Source of the DNA: UBA8231 sp964512165 | Lineage (GTDB): Bacteria > Latescibacterota > UBA2968 > UBA8231 | Length of the DNA stretch: 17,013 nt | Direction of reading: 5' to 3' | Assembly: GCA_964512165.1 (NCBI GenBank) | Contig: CAZEHQ010000084.1 | Coordinates: forward strand, 1-17,013 | Shown: positions 6,534-13,602 of the stretch, piece by piece | Layout of the letters: every line of letters begins with the position of its first letter | How positions within the stretch are numbered: position 1 is the stretch's first letter | Made by a program: the position numbers and the translations under genes | Notes under the pieces: generated by a model | The model's database searches: none | Seen by the model: the letters and a program-made list of their open reading frames with translations, nothing else | What the model was told of the DNA's origin: nothing

Positions 6534-7486
6534 GGCGCCGCGGCCTCCTCGACCCGGCTGCGGTAGAGGATCTCCACCCAGCGGCGGGCGGGGACGAAGG
6601 ACCAGGACCAGCCGGCCCAGCGCGCCGGCAGCCCCTCGGCCCGGATCCGGGTGAGGGTTCGCCCCGCCTCCATCCGCTCCCGGATGATCCCGTCGGTCTC
6701 CACCAGCATCTCCCGGTAGCGGCGCAGGTCGTTCACGCCAGCCACCGGCCCGTGGCCCGGGGCGATCCGCGCGCCGGGGGGCAGGATCTCCAGGAGGGAC
6801 TCGACGGCGGCGATCAGTCCGGAGACCCGGCCGCCGTAGTCGAGGTCGATGTAGGGGAAGCGGCCGGGAAAGAACAGGTCGCCCAGGGCCGCCACGTTGG
6901 AGGACTCGAAGAGCACGACGGCGTCCCCGTCGGTGTGGGCCGAGGGGCAGTGGAGGATGCGGATGCGCTCGTCGTTGAAGTGCAGGTCCAGGGCCCTGCG
7001 GAAGGTCACGGCGGGCCACGCCGCCGGGGGGGTCTCGTCGTAGTGGTGCTGGCCGAAGGCGGGCCGGCCCGTCAGCCGCCGCCGGACGGCGTCGTGGGCG
7101 ACCACGGCCGCCGCCGGAGAGAAGACGGCGTTGCCGCGCGTGTGATCCAGGTGGAAATGGGTGTTGATCACCCAGCGCACGGGGCCGGCGCCCAGCTCGT
7201 CCAGACGCCGGCGCAAGTCGACGGCGGCGCCCGGGGTCATGCTGTCCACCAGGAGCACACCGTCGCGGCCGACGGAGGCCACGGCGTTGCCCGCGTCGCC
7301 CTCCGCCACCCGCAGGAGGTGAACGCTTCCGGAGACGGGCACCGACTCGACGGCCACGGGCTCCCCGGGGACGGCCTGGGCCGCAGGCGGCCGCCGCGGG
7401 CGTTCCTGCGACCGGTGGTCGGGCTCGCCGCACCCGGCCGCGAGCAGCAGGACGGAGAGCGCCGGGGCACTAATCCGTCGGGACAT
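6530..7486 (-). CDS. Metallo-beta-lactamase-fold lipoprotein
   Basis: A 318-residue predicted lipoprotein hydrolase. The N-terminus MSRRISAPALSVLLLAAGC carries a lipobox (LAAGC, Cys19) with Gly at +2, so envelope anchoring is expected. The zinc ligands of the fold are all visible: H110-x-H112-x-D114-H115 (NTHFHLDHTRGN), H184 (SAHTDGD), D203 (LGDLFFPG) and H245 (GHGP). The ligand set suits a two-zinc centre. The family includes beta-lactamases, thioesterases and lactonases; the C-terminal extension (about 255-318) does not identify the substrate. The ATG at 7486 overlaps the end of the upstream FG-GAP gene by 17 bases, with AGGCGGA upstream, so the two are probably translated from one transcript. 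Its TAG stop overlaps the stop of the convergent lyase-like gene, leaving no room for a terminator. Confidence 0.88.
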   Translation of the reverse strand: MSRRISAPALSVLLLAAGCGEPDHRSQERPRRPPAAQAVPGEPVAVESVPVSGSVHLLRVAEGDAGNAVASVGRDGVLLVDSMTPGAAVDLRRRLDELGAGPVRWVINTHFHLDHTRGNAVFSPAAAVVAHDAVRRRLTGRPAFGQHHYDETPPAAWPAVTFRRALDLHFNDERIRILHCPSAHTDGDAVVLFESSNVAALGDLFFPGRFPYIDLDYGGRVSGLIAAVESLLEILPPGARIAPGHGPVAGVNDLRRYREMLVETDGIIRERMEAGRTLTRIRAEGLPARWAGWSWSFVPARRWVEILYRSRVEEAAAP

Positions 7487-9155
7487 CGTCCGCCTGGCGC
7501 ACGGTGACGTAGCGGCCGGGCTTCAGCCCGGTCCGCCGTGAGAGATCCCCCTCCGGCCAGCGCACCTCGAGGGTGTCCACCCGGCCGCAGCGTCCGAGTC
7601 CGACCAGCAGCCGGGGATCGTCGCTGCCGAGGAACCCACCCCCCCGTCGCGTGATCCGCACGAAGGTGCGGCCGCAGGCGGAGACGCGGACCCGCGTCCC
7701 GGGCGCGTCCGGGACCCGGCGCCCGATGGCCCGCACGCCGATCCAGCTTTGGCCGCCGGTCCCGGCGTTGCGCAGCAGGGACGGCGGGTCGTCCAGGTTG
7801 CCGACGAGCAGGTCCGGGCCGCCGTCGCCGTCGTAGTCGCCCACGCTCAGCCCGCGGCTCACCCGCGGGTAGCCGCCGCGGTCGAGGTCGGAGAGGGGGA
7901 CCGGCGGCCGGTAGCCGCCCTCGCCGGTGTTCTCGTAGAGGTGGTTCGGCTGCGCGTAGGTCGACCCCGAGCCGGACCGGTCGATCTGCGGGTAGACGTG
8001 CCCGTTGGCCACGGCCAGGTCGAGATCGCCGTCGGCGTCGGCGTCGACGAAGGCCGTCCCGAAGCCGACGAGGGGCAGGCTCGGGGCGGCCACGCCGGCG
8101 GCGAAGCTCACGTCCTCGAAGACGCCGTCGCCCCGGTTCCGGTAGAGGGTGTTGTGCTCGCCCTCGAAGTGGGTCAGGAACAGGTCCGGATCGCCGTCGG
8201 CGTCGTAGTCCCCGGCGGCGGCGCCCATGCTCGCCTGCACCCGGCCGGCGCCGTCGCGGCCGACCCCCGCCGGCAGGGAGAGCTCGAGGAAGCGCCCGTC
8301 GCCGCGGTTGCGGTAGAGGAAGTTCGGACTCGAGTCGTTGGCCACGAACAGGTCCAGGTGCCCGTCCTCGTCGAAGTCCCCGAACAGCACGCCGAGGCCG
8401 TACCCCGGGGAGGGATGGGCGAGACGGGCCCAAGCCGTGACCTCGGCGAACCCCGAGTCGCCGTCGTTGCGGTAGAAGGTGTCGGCAGCGGCCGGCAGGC
8501 GGCCCGGGCCGACGAACACGGAGACGCCCTGCCAGACGCTGCCCAGCGGCGCCACCCGGGCGCGGTCGAACTCGACGTAGCCGGCCACGTACAGGTCGAG
8601 GTCCCCGTCGCGGTCGACGTCGGCGAAGGCGGCGCCGGTGCTCCACGATCCGCCCGCGACCCCGAGCCGCTCGGCCACGTCGACGAACCGGGTGCCACCG
8701 TCGTTGCGGTAGAGGCTGTTGCCTCCCAGATTCGTGACCAGCAAGTCCACATCCCCGTCGCCGTCGTAGTCGGCGCCGACGACGCCCATGCCGCCTCCGC
8801 GGGATGCCAGGCCGAGGGCCTCGCCGACCTCGACGAAGGCGCGGCCGGCGTCGTTCCGGTAGAGGGCGTGACGGCCCGTGCCCCCGGACCCCTCGACGAC
8901 GAAGGCGTCCGGGTCGCCGTCGCCGTCGGCGTCCACGAAGGCGACCCCTCCACCCTTGGCATCGACGATGTACTCCTTCTCCGGGCTTCCGGCGCGCTGT
9001 TCGCCCGTCAGGCCCAGGTCCGCCGCCACGTCGACGAAGGTCGCCGCACCCGGTCCGGTGGTGAGGGCGGCCGTCCAGGCGGCGCCGACGAATGCGGCGA
9101 CCCGCCGGTCGGCAGCGGCTGCCCTGCCGCGCCGTGGTTCTTTGCGCCGGCCCAA
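7470..9155 (-). CDS. Secreted CRTAC1-like FG-GAP repeat protein with ASPIC/UnbV C-terminal domain (gene 1)
   Basis: A 561-residue exported beta-propeller protein. Seven D-x-D-x-D-G-x-x-D calcium loops mark the FG-GAP blades (starting at residues 75, 129, 179, 260, 316, 371 and 440), many followed by short LYRN(D/R) motifs. Residues about 467-535 form the ASPIC/UnbV domain (APGTRVRV, then RVDTLEVRWPEG). The start is uncertain because the reading frame is open beyond it. I chose TTG at 9155, preceded by GGAAGAG eight bases upstream, which gives a basic n-region (GRRKEPRRGR) and a hydrophobic stretch (VAAFVGAAWTAAL) as signal peptide. A GTG at 9230 is possible but would overlap the divergent gene further. 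Two Cys residues (494, 523) could form a disulfide. The family is usually secreted and binding-related; no enzyme activity is implied. The metallo-beta-lactamase-fold lipoprotein gene follows with a 17-base overlap. Confidence 0.85.
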   Translation of the reverse strand: MGRRKEPRRGRAAAADRRVAAFVGAAWTAALTTGPGAATFVDVAADLGLTGEQRAGSPEKEYIVDAKGGGVAFVDADGDGDPDAFVVEGSGGTGRHALYRNDAGRAFVEVGEALGLASRGGGMGVVGADYDGDGDVDLLVTNLGGNSLYRNDGGTRFVDVAERLGVAGGSWSTGAAFADVDRDGDLDLYVAGYVEFDRARVAPLGSVWQGVSVFVGPGRLPAAADTFYRNDGDSGFAEVTAWARLAHPSPGYGLGVLFGDFDEDGHLDLFVANDSSPNFLYRNRGDGRFLELSLPAGVGRDGAGRVQASMGAAAGDYDADGDPDLFLTHFEGEHNTLYRNRGDGVFEDVSFAAGVAAPSLPLVGFGTAFVDADADGDLDLAVANGHVYPQIDRSGSGSTYAQPNHLYENTGEGGYRPPVPLSDLDRGGYPRVSRGLSVGDYDGDGGPDLLVGNLDDPPSLLRNAGTGGQSWIGVRAIGRRVPDAPGTRVRVSACGRTFVRITRRGGGFLGSDDPRLLVGLGRCGRVDTLEVRWPEGDLSRRTGLKPGRYVTVRQADDVPTD

Positions 9156-11091
9156 GGGGCTAGCTCTTCCGGTGGCGGCCTGGACTGCGGCCTGGCTGGC
9201 GGCGGCCCCGGCGGCCGGCCGGGTGGACACGCTCTACGCGCCGGCCGAGATCCGGGATCCGCCGTGGCTGGAGGACCGGAGGCAGCGCCAGTTGGCAACC
9301 CGCCGAGACTTCGGGGTGCGCAGTGACTTCGAGTACGTCGACCGCCTTCCGGAGAGCGGCATCACCTTCCGCCACCGCTGCACCCGCGACTCGGGCCGGG
9401 ACTGGCGCCCGGTCCACTACGACCACGGCAGCGGCGTGGCCGCGGCGGACGTCGACGGCGACGGTCTGCCGGACCTTTACTTCGCCAATCAGGTGGGCGG
9501 CAACGGACTGTGGCGCAACGAGGGCGGCCTGCGCTTCGAGGACGCCACCGGAGCGGCGGCCGTGGCGGACGGGATCAGCACCGGCGCGTCCTTCGGCGAT
9601 CTCGACGGCGACGGCGACGGCGACCTCTACGTGGCCACGGTGCGCGCCGGCAACCGGCTGTTCGCCAACGACGGCGGCGGACGCCTCGTGGAGGCCTCGG
9701 CCGGTTCCGGCGTCGACTACGTGGGCCACTCGTCGTCGGCGGTGCTCTTCGACTACGACCGGGACGGCCGGCTGGACCTGTTCCTGTGCAACGTCGGCGT
9801 CTTCACCGCCGATCGCGTCGTCACCATGGGCACCGGAGGGGAGGGCCCGCCGGCGACCTACTACGAGGGGCTGAACGACGGCTTTCACGGGCACCTGTAC
9901 CCGGAGCGGTGGGAGCCGAACCGGCTGTTCCGGAACGCCGGCGGCCTGACCTTCGTCGACGTGACCGCCGAGACGGGCCTCGTCGATTCGACCTGGTCCG
10001 GCGACGCTACGCCCGCCGACTTCGACGAGGACGGCTGGCCGGACCTGTACGTGCTGAACATGCAGGGTCACGACGAATACTACGAGAACGTCGGGGGAGA
10101 GCGCTTCCGGCGCCGCAGCCGCGAGCTGTTTCCGCGCACGCCGTGGGGCTCGATGGGTGTCAAGCTCTTCGATCTGGACGAAGACGGCCGAAGGGACCTG
10201 CTGGTCACCGACATGCACTCCGACATGAGCGAGGACGTGCCGCCGGAACGGGAGAAGGAGAAGGCCCGCATCCGCTACGACGAGGACTTCCTGCGCTCAG
10301 GGGGATCGACCATCTTCGGCAACGCCCTGTTCCACAACCGGGGCGACGGCGCCTTCGACGAGATCTCGGACCGCGCCGGGGCCGAGAACTACTGGCCCTG
10401 GGGTCTGAGCGCGGGAGACCTGAACGCCGACGGTTTCGAGGACGTCTTCATCGCCTCGAGCATGAACTATCCCTACCGCTACGGGGTCAACTCGGTGCTG
10501 CTCAACGACGGCGGGCGCCTGCTGCGCGACAGCGAGTTCCTCCTGGGGGTGGAGCCTCGCCGGGAGGGGCGCACCGCCCACCCGTGGTTCGACCTCGACT
10601 GCGCCGGCGGCGACCGCGCCCACCGCCACTGCGCCGGGACCGACGCGGAGCTGCGGCCCGGGGCCCGCCGCGAGCGGCTGCAGGTGTGGGGCGCCGTGGG
10701 CTCGCGTTCGTCGGTGATCCTCGACCTCGACGGCGACGGCGATCTGGACATCGTCACGAACGACCTGAACACGGAGCCGATGCTGCTGGTCAGCGACCTC
10801 GCCCAGCGGCAGGCCGGGGCGGGCTGGCTGTCGGTGGAGCTGAGGGGATCGTCGTCGAACCGCGACGGGCTGGGCGCGGCCGTCCGAGTCACGGTGGGGG
10901 GAAGGACGCTGGTCCGGGTCCACGACGGGCAGTCCGGGTACCTGTCGCAGAGCGTCCTGCCCCTCTACTTCGGCCTGGGGGACGCGGAGGCGGTCGATCG
11001 AGTCGAGGTGGCGTGGCCGTCGGGGTCGCGGCAGACGCTTCCCGGCCCCCTGGCCGCCAACCGCCGGATCCGCGTACGGGAGGCGCCCTGA
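9142..11091 (+). CDS. Secreted CRTAC1-like FG-GAP repeat protein with ASPIC/UnbV C-terminal domain (gene 2)
   Basis: A 649-residue exported protein related in design, but not closely in sequence, to the divergent neighbour. Seven calcium loops begin at residues 103, 153, 204, 293, 344, 426 and 528, and ASPIC/UnbV covers about 560-627 (GLGAAVRVTVGG, then VDRVEVAWPSGS). Extra features are a long N-terminal segment rich in Arg and Asp (residues 27-70), a region around WPWGLSAGDLNADGFED (418-434), and a Cys pair (C487, C497) in a His-rich insertion before the last blade. The TTG at 9142 is preferred because it gives a full signal peptide (RRPKG, then LALPVAAWTAAWLAAAPAAG). The GTG at 9172 lacks the basic n-region, and no strong ribosome-binding site supports either. 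The frame stays open further upstream to 8878, but that stretch is antisense to the neighbour. It ends one base before the convergent surface operon. Confidence 0.85.
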   Translation: MRRPKGLALPVAAWTAAWLAAAPAAGRVDTLYAPAEIRDPPWLEDRRQRQLATRRDFGVRSDFEYVDRLPESGITFRHRCTRDSGRDWRPVHYDHGSGVAAADVDGDGLPDLYFANQVGGNGLWRNEGGLRFEDATGAAAVADGISTGASFGDLDGDGDGDLYVATVRAGNRLFANDGGGRLVEASAGSGVDYVGHSSSAVLFDYDRDGRLDLFLCNVGVFTADRVVTMGTGGEGPPATYYEGLNDGFHGHLYPERWEPNRLFRNAGGLTFVDVTAETGLVDSTWSGDATPADFDEDGWPDLYVLNMQGHDEYYENVGGERFRRRSRELFPRTPWGSMGVKLFDLDEDGRRDLLVTDMHSDMSEDVPPEREKEKARIRYDEDFLRSGGSTIFGNALFHNRGDGAFDEISDRAGAENYWPWGLSAGDLNADGFEDVFIASSMNYPYRYGVNSVLLNDGGRLLRDSEFLLGVEPRREGRTAHPWFDLDCAGGDRAHRHCAGTDAELRPGARRERLQVWGAVGSRSSVILDLDGDGDLDIVTNDLNTEPMLLVSDLAQRQAGAGWLSVELRGSSSNRDGLGAAVRVTVGGRTLVRVHDGQSGYLSQSVLPLYFGLGDAEAVDRVEVAWPSGSRQTLPGPLAANRRIRVREAP

Positions 11092-11092
11092 C

Positions 11093-13573
11093 TCAATAGA
11101 CCACGGCCAGGGCCCGCGTGATCGTCTCCTGGCGGGCCTGGGTTTCCAGCTCGATGCTCACGACGTAGGTGCCCGGCGGCGCCAGCCCGCCGGATCGGTC
11201 GTCTCCGCCCCACACGTAGCTGTGGCTCTGGTCGGGGTTGCGCTCCCCGTCGAGCTTCTTCACGAGGCGGCCGGACAGGTCGTGGACCCGGACCCGGGGA
11301 TCGGCGTCGACGCGCAGGAGCGTGAAGCGGATCAGGGCCCGGTCGCCGGTTCCGTCGTCGTTGGGCGAGAAGGCCCGCGGCATCCGCAGTCCGTGGATCA
11401 TCCGGTCCGCCTCGGCCACGGAGGGCAGGTAGACGGTCGTCACGTTGCGCCCCAGGGAGGTGTCGGCGTCGACCGGCTGCCAGAAGCCGGGCTGCTGGCT
11501 GCGGCCCACGGCGGCCTCCACGAGGGTGGCGTTGCGCACCGGAGCGGCCCGGAAGCTCAGTTCCACCTCCTGCTGCCGCAGGTTCCGGGACAGGTGCACG
11601 ATCAGGGAGTCGCCGCGGGTCTCGACCTGCTCCGGGGTCTCCGCCGAGCCGCTGACGGTCAGCTGCAGGTCCCGGTCCGTCGCCGGCGACGGGGTCTTCA
11701 CCAGGAGGCGGTCGAAACCCGGGTCGCCCGAGCGCCAGCGCGGCCGGACCGTGTAGGTGAAGGTCGTGTCGATCCCCGGCTCCGCGATCCGGGGCTCCAC
11801 GAAACCGGCGACGGCGGTCAGGAAGGCGTCGATGTACTCCACCGAGAGGTCGTGCAGGACCGGCCGGACGTCGGGGCGGGCGGAGCCCAAGGCCACCTCC
11901 AGGCGCACGGCCCGGCGCGGGCTTGGGCTGAGGAAGGGCTGCCCGGGCTCGCGGTACCAGTCGCTGTAGGCGCTCCAGTCCTCCGACGGCACCTGCACCG
12001 CCTCGGTCGGGCCCTGGAGGAACTTCGGCTTGCTCTCCCACTCCTCCTTGGAGATCACGTTGTCGGTGAGGTCGTAGTAGCGCAGGTCGTCCTTCAGGCC
12101 GCTGCCCGTGCGCGAGCGCACGCGGACGTAGGTGCCTTCCGGCAGGTCGGCGTCCCAGCGGATCGAGCGGATCACCTTCGCCCGGCCGTCGCCGTCGTGC
12201 TCGCCCAGGTTCAGGTAGTCCGAGACCAGGCGGACCTCGGCCACGCCCTCGGCGAGGACGACGGCCTCGGCGATCCGTCCGGTCTGCTGCACCACCCCCC
12301 CCTGGGTCCAGTCCGCCTTCAGCCAGCGAACGCGCTGGGTGGGGAAGCGGTAGACGAGCTGGTTCGGCAGCACGTTCGCGCGCAGGAAGCCCTCCGGGTT
12401 CTGGCCGACCCGCAGCCCCCCCGAGGCGCCGGGGAACCCGGCGAAGAGGGTTTCGTAGTCGATCAGGTCTTCCTCCTCGTCCGAGGCGGTCGTTCGGGGC
12501 AGGCGCCGGCCGTCGGAGACCAGGAAGGCGTGGCTCCAGAACTCGGTCCTCTTCGAGCCGTAGTCCGCCGTCCGGGAGGCCCAGTCCGAGGCCCGGAAGA
12601 CGACGTGGTTCACCCAGTAGACGGCGCCCAGGTCCCAGGCGAAGACGGGGATCGGGTCGTTCAGCTGCTTGCGCTGGTTCCAGGAGGTGCCCAGATCGCC
12701 GTCGAACATCCACTCCGGGTTGCGGCTGGCGGTGTCGACGGCGCGCCCGGCGCGGTCGTGGGTGCCCAGGGCGACGTTCTCTCCCGGCGTGTAGACCTCG
12801 ACTTCCGCCAGGGCGGCGTCCTGCGTCTTGGCGTCGACGAGGATGCGGATGTGCTGCAGCATGTCGTAGGAGGAGCGCAGGGGGTCCTCGTCGGCGACCA
12901 GGGAGGCGGCGTCCTGGTGGATCTGACGCAACTCCTCCAGGATCGTGGTCACGTCGTACCTGACCTCGGTGGCGGTGTTCGGCCGCGTCGTGCCGCCGAC
13001 CAGGTACCAGTTGTAGGTGTCGTCGGTGGCGTTGACCCAGGCGCCCTCGCTGGCGAAGACGCGGAACTCGCTCAGGGGGCGGGCCCCCTCCTCGTCCGGG
13101 AAGATCAGCCGGATCTCGGAGACCAGGGTTGCCCGGCCGAGGTCGACCTCGATCCACCACTGCTCGAGGGGGGCGTCGGGGTCGGGCTTCCAGTACGGCG
13201 GGCCGTGAACGCCGTCGACCACGAAGCGGGCCTGCCGCTGGTTCGTCCCCGCCCGGCGCGCGCCTCCCGCCACGGGCTCCTCGAAGGCCCGGATCTCGTG
13301 CTCGAAGAGGTGCGCGTCCAGCGCCGTGTTGTGGTAGCCGCGGAACCGGGCCAGGGTGAGGGAGCCGTCCTCCCCGGTCTCGATCAGCCCCTCCGGGAGG
13401 TCGAGCCCGAAGGTCGAGAACGGCAGCTTCCAGCTCTGCCAGGTCGGGTCGACCCGGGCGAACTGGTAGAGCTTCGTTCGCGACTGGGCGATGCCGCTCT
13501 GGACGAGGAAGGCCACGAGGACCGCCGGGACGGCAAGAGCCAGCGCGGCCTGGAGGCGTTTCGGTCTGCCCAT
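11093..13573 (-). CDS. Exported discoidin-like protein with FlgD-Ig-like C-terminal domain (paralogue A)
   Basis: An 826-residue exported protein of unknown function. Residues 1-30 form a clear signal peptide (MGRPKRLQ, hydrophobic core, SGIAQ). Two stretches resemble F5/8-type C (discoidin) domains: residues 119-175 (VDG, WWIEVDLG, VSEIRLIFPD) and 280-330 (PEWMFDGDLGTSWNQ, FAWDLGAVYWVNHVVFR). A module at about 470-580 (RSRTG, RYYDLT, DWSAYSDWY, SPSPRRAV) is shared with paralogue B. Residues 732-826 form a FlgD-Ig-like domain (AFSPNDDGTGD, VRVHDLSGRLVKKL, GLAPPGTYVVSIE). In many FCB-group bacteria such terminal domains act in surface sorting or as linkers; that role here is inference. The ATG at 13573 has GAGGGA six bases upstream. 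It is the last gene of a three-gene leftward operon, 29 bases after paralogue B. Confidence 0.8.
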   Translation of the reverse strand: MGRPKRLQAALALAVPAVLVAFLVQSGIAQSRTKLYQFARVDPTWQSWKLPFSTFGLDLPEGLIETGEDGSLTLARFRGYHNTALDAHLFEHEIRAFEEPVAGGARRAGTNQRQARFVVDGVHGPPYWKPDPDAPLEQWWIEVDLGRATLVSEIRLIFPDEEGARPLSEFRVFASEGAWVNATDDTYNWYLVGGTTRPNTATEVRYDVTTILEELRQIHQDAASLVADEDPLRSSYDMLQHIRILVDAKTQDAALAEVEVYTPGENVALGTHDRAGRAVDTASRNPEWMFDGDLGTSWNQRKQLNDPIPVFAWDLGAVYWVNHVVFRASDWASRTADYGSKRTEFWSHAFLVSDGRRLPRTTASDEEEDLIDYETLFAGFPGASGGLRVGQNPEGFLRANVLPNQLVYRFPTQRVRWLKADWTQGGVVQQTGRIAEAVVLAEGVAEVRLVSDYLNLGEHDGDGRAKVIRSIRWDADLPEGTYVRVRSRTGSGLKDDLRYYDLTDNVISKEEWESKPKFLQGPTEAVQVPSEDWSAYSDWYREPGQPFLSPSPRRAVRLEVALGSARPDVRPVLHDLSVEYIDAFLTAVAGFVEPRIAEPGIDTTFTYTVRPRWRSGDPGFDRLLVKTPSPATDRDLQLTVSGSAETPEQVETRGDSLIVHLSRNLRQQEVELSFRAAPVRNATLVEAAVGRSQQPGFWQPVDADTSLGRNVTTVYLPSVAEADRMIHGLRMPRAFSPNDDGTGDRALIRFTLLRVDADPRVRVHDLSGRLVKKLDGERNPDQSHSYVWGGDDRSGGLAPPGTYVVSIELETQARQETITRALAVVY

Positions 13574-13602
13574 GGAAAATCCCTCGGGCCCCTGTGGCCC
13601 GG

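Noticed and set aside
8878..9141. N-terminal extension of the rightward FG-GAP protein
   Set aside because: The extension is Pro/Ser/Arg-rich, is antisense to the FG-GAP blades of the other gene, and would bury the signal peptide.
9046..9219. Similarity between the two divergent signal-peptide regions (AAWTAA on both strands)
   Set aside because: The shared stretch is short and hydrophobic, Ala/Trp-rich, and could arise by chance from GC-rich codons; it is too weak to call an inverted duplication.
7749..9326. A 525-codon open frame on the + strand opposite the FG-GAP gene
   Set aside because: Its Val/Gly/Ala/Glu-rich translation mirrors the opposite strand's repeated D-x-D-G codons; no family-like motif is present.
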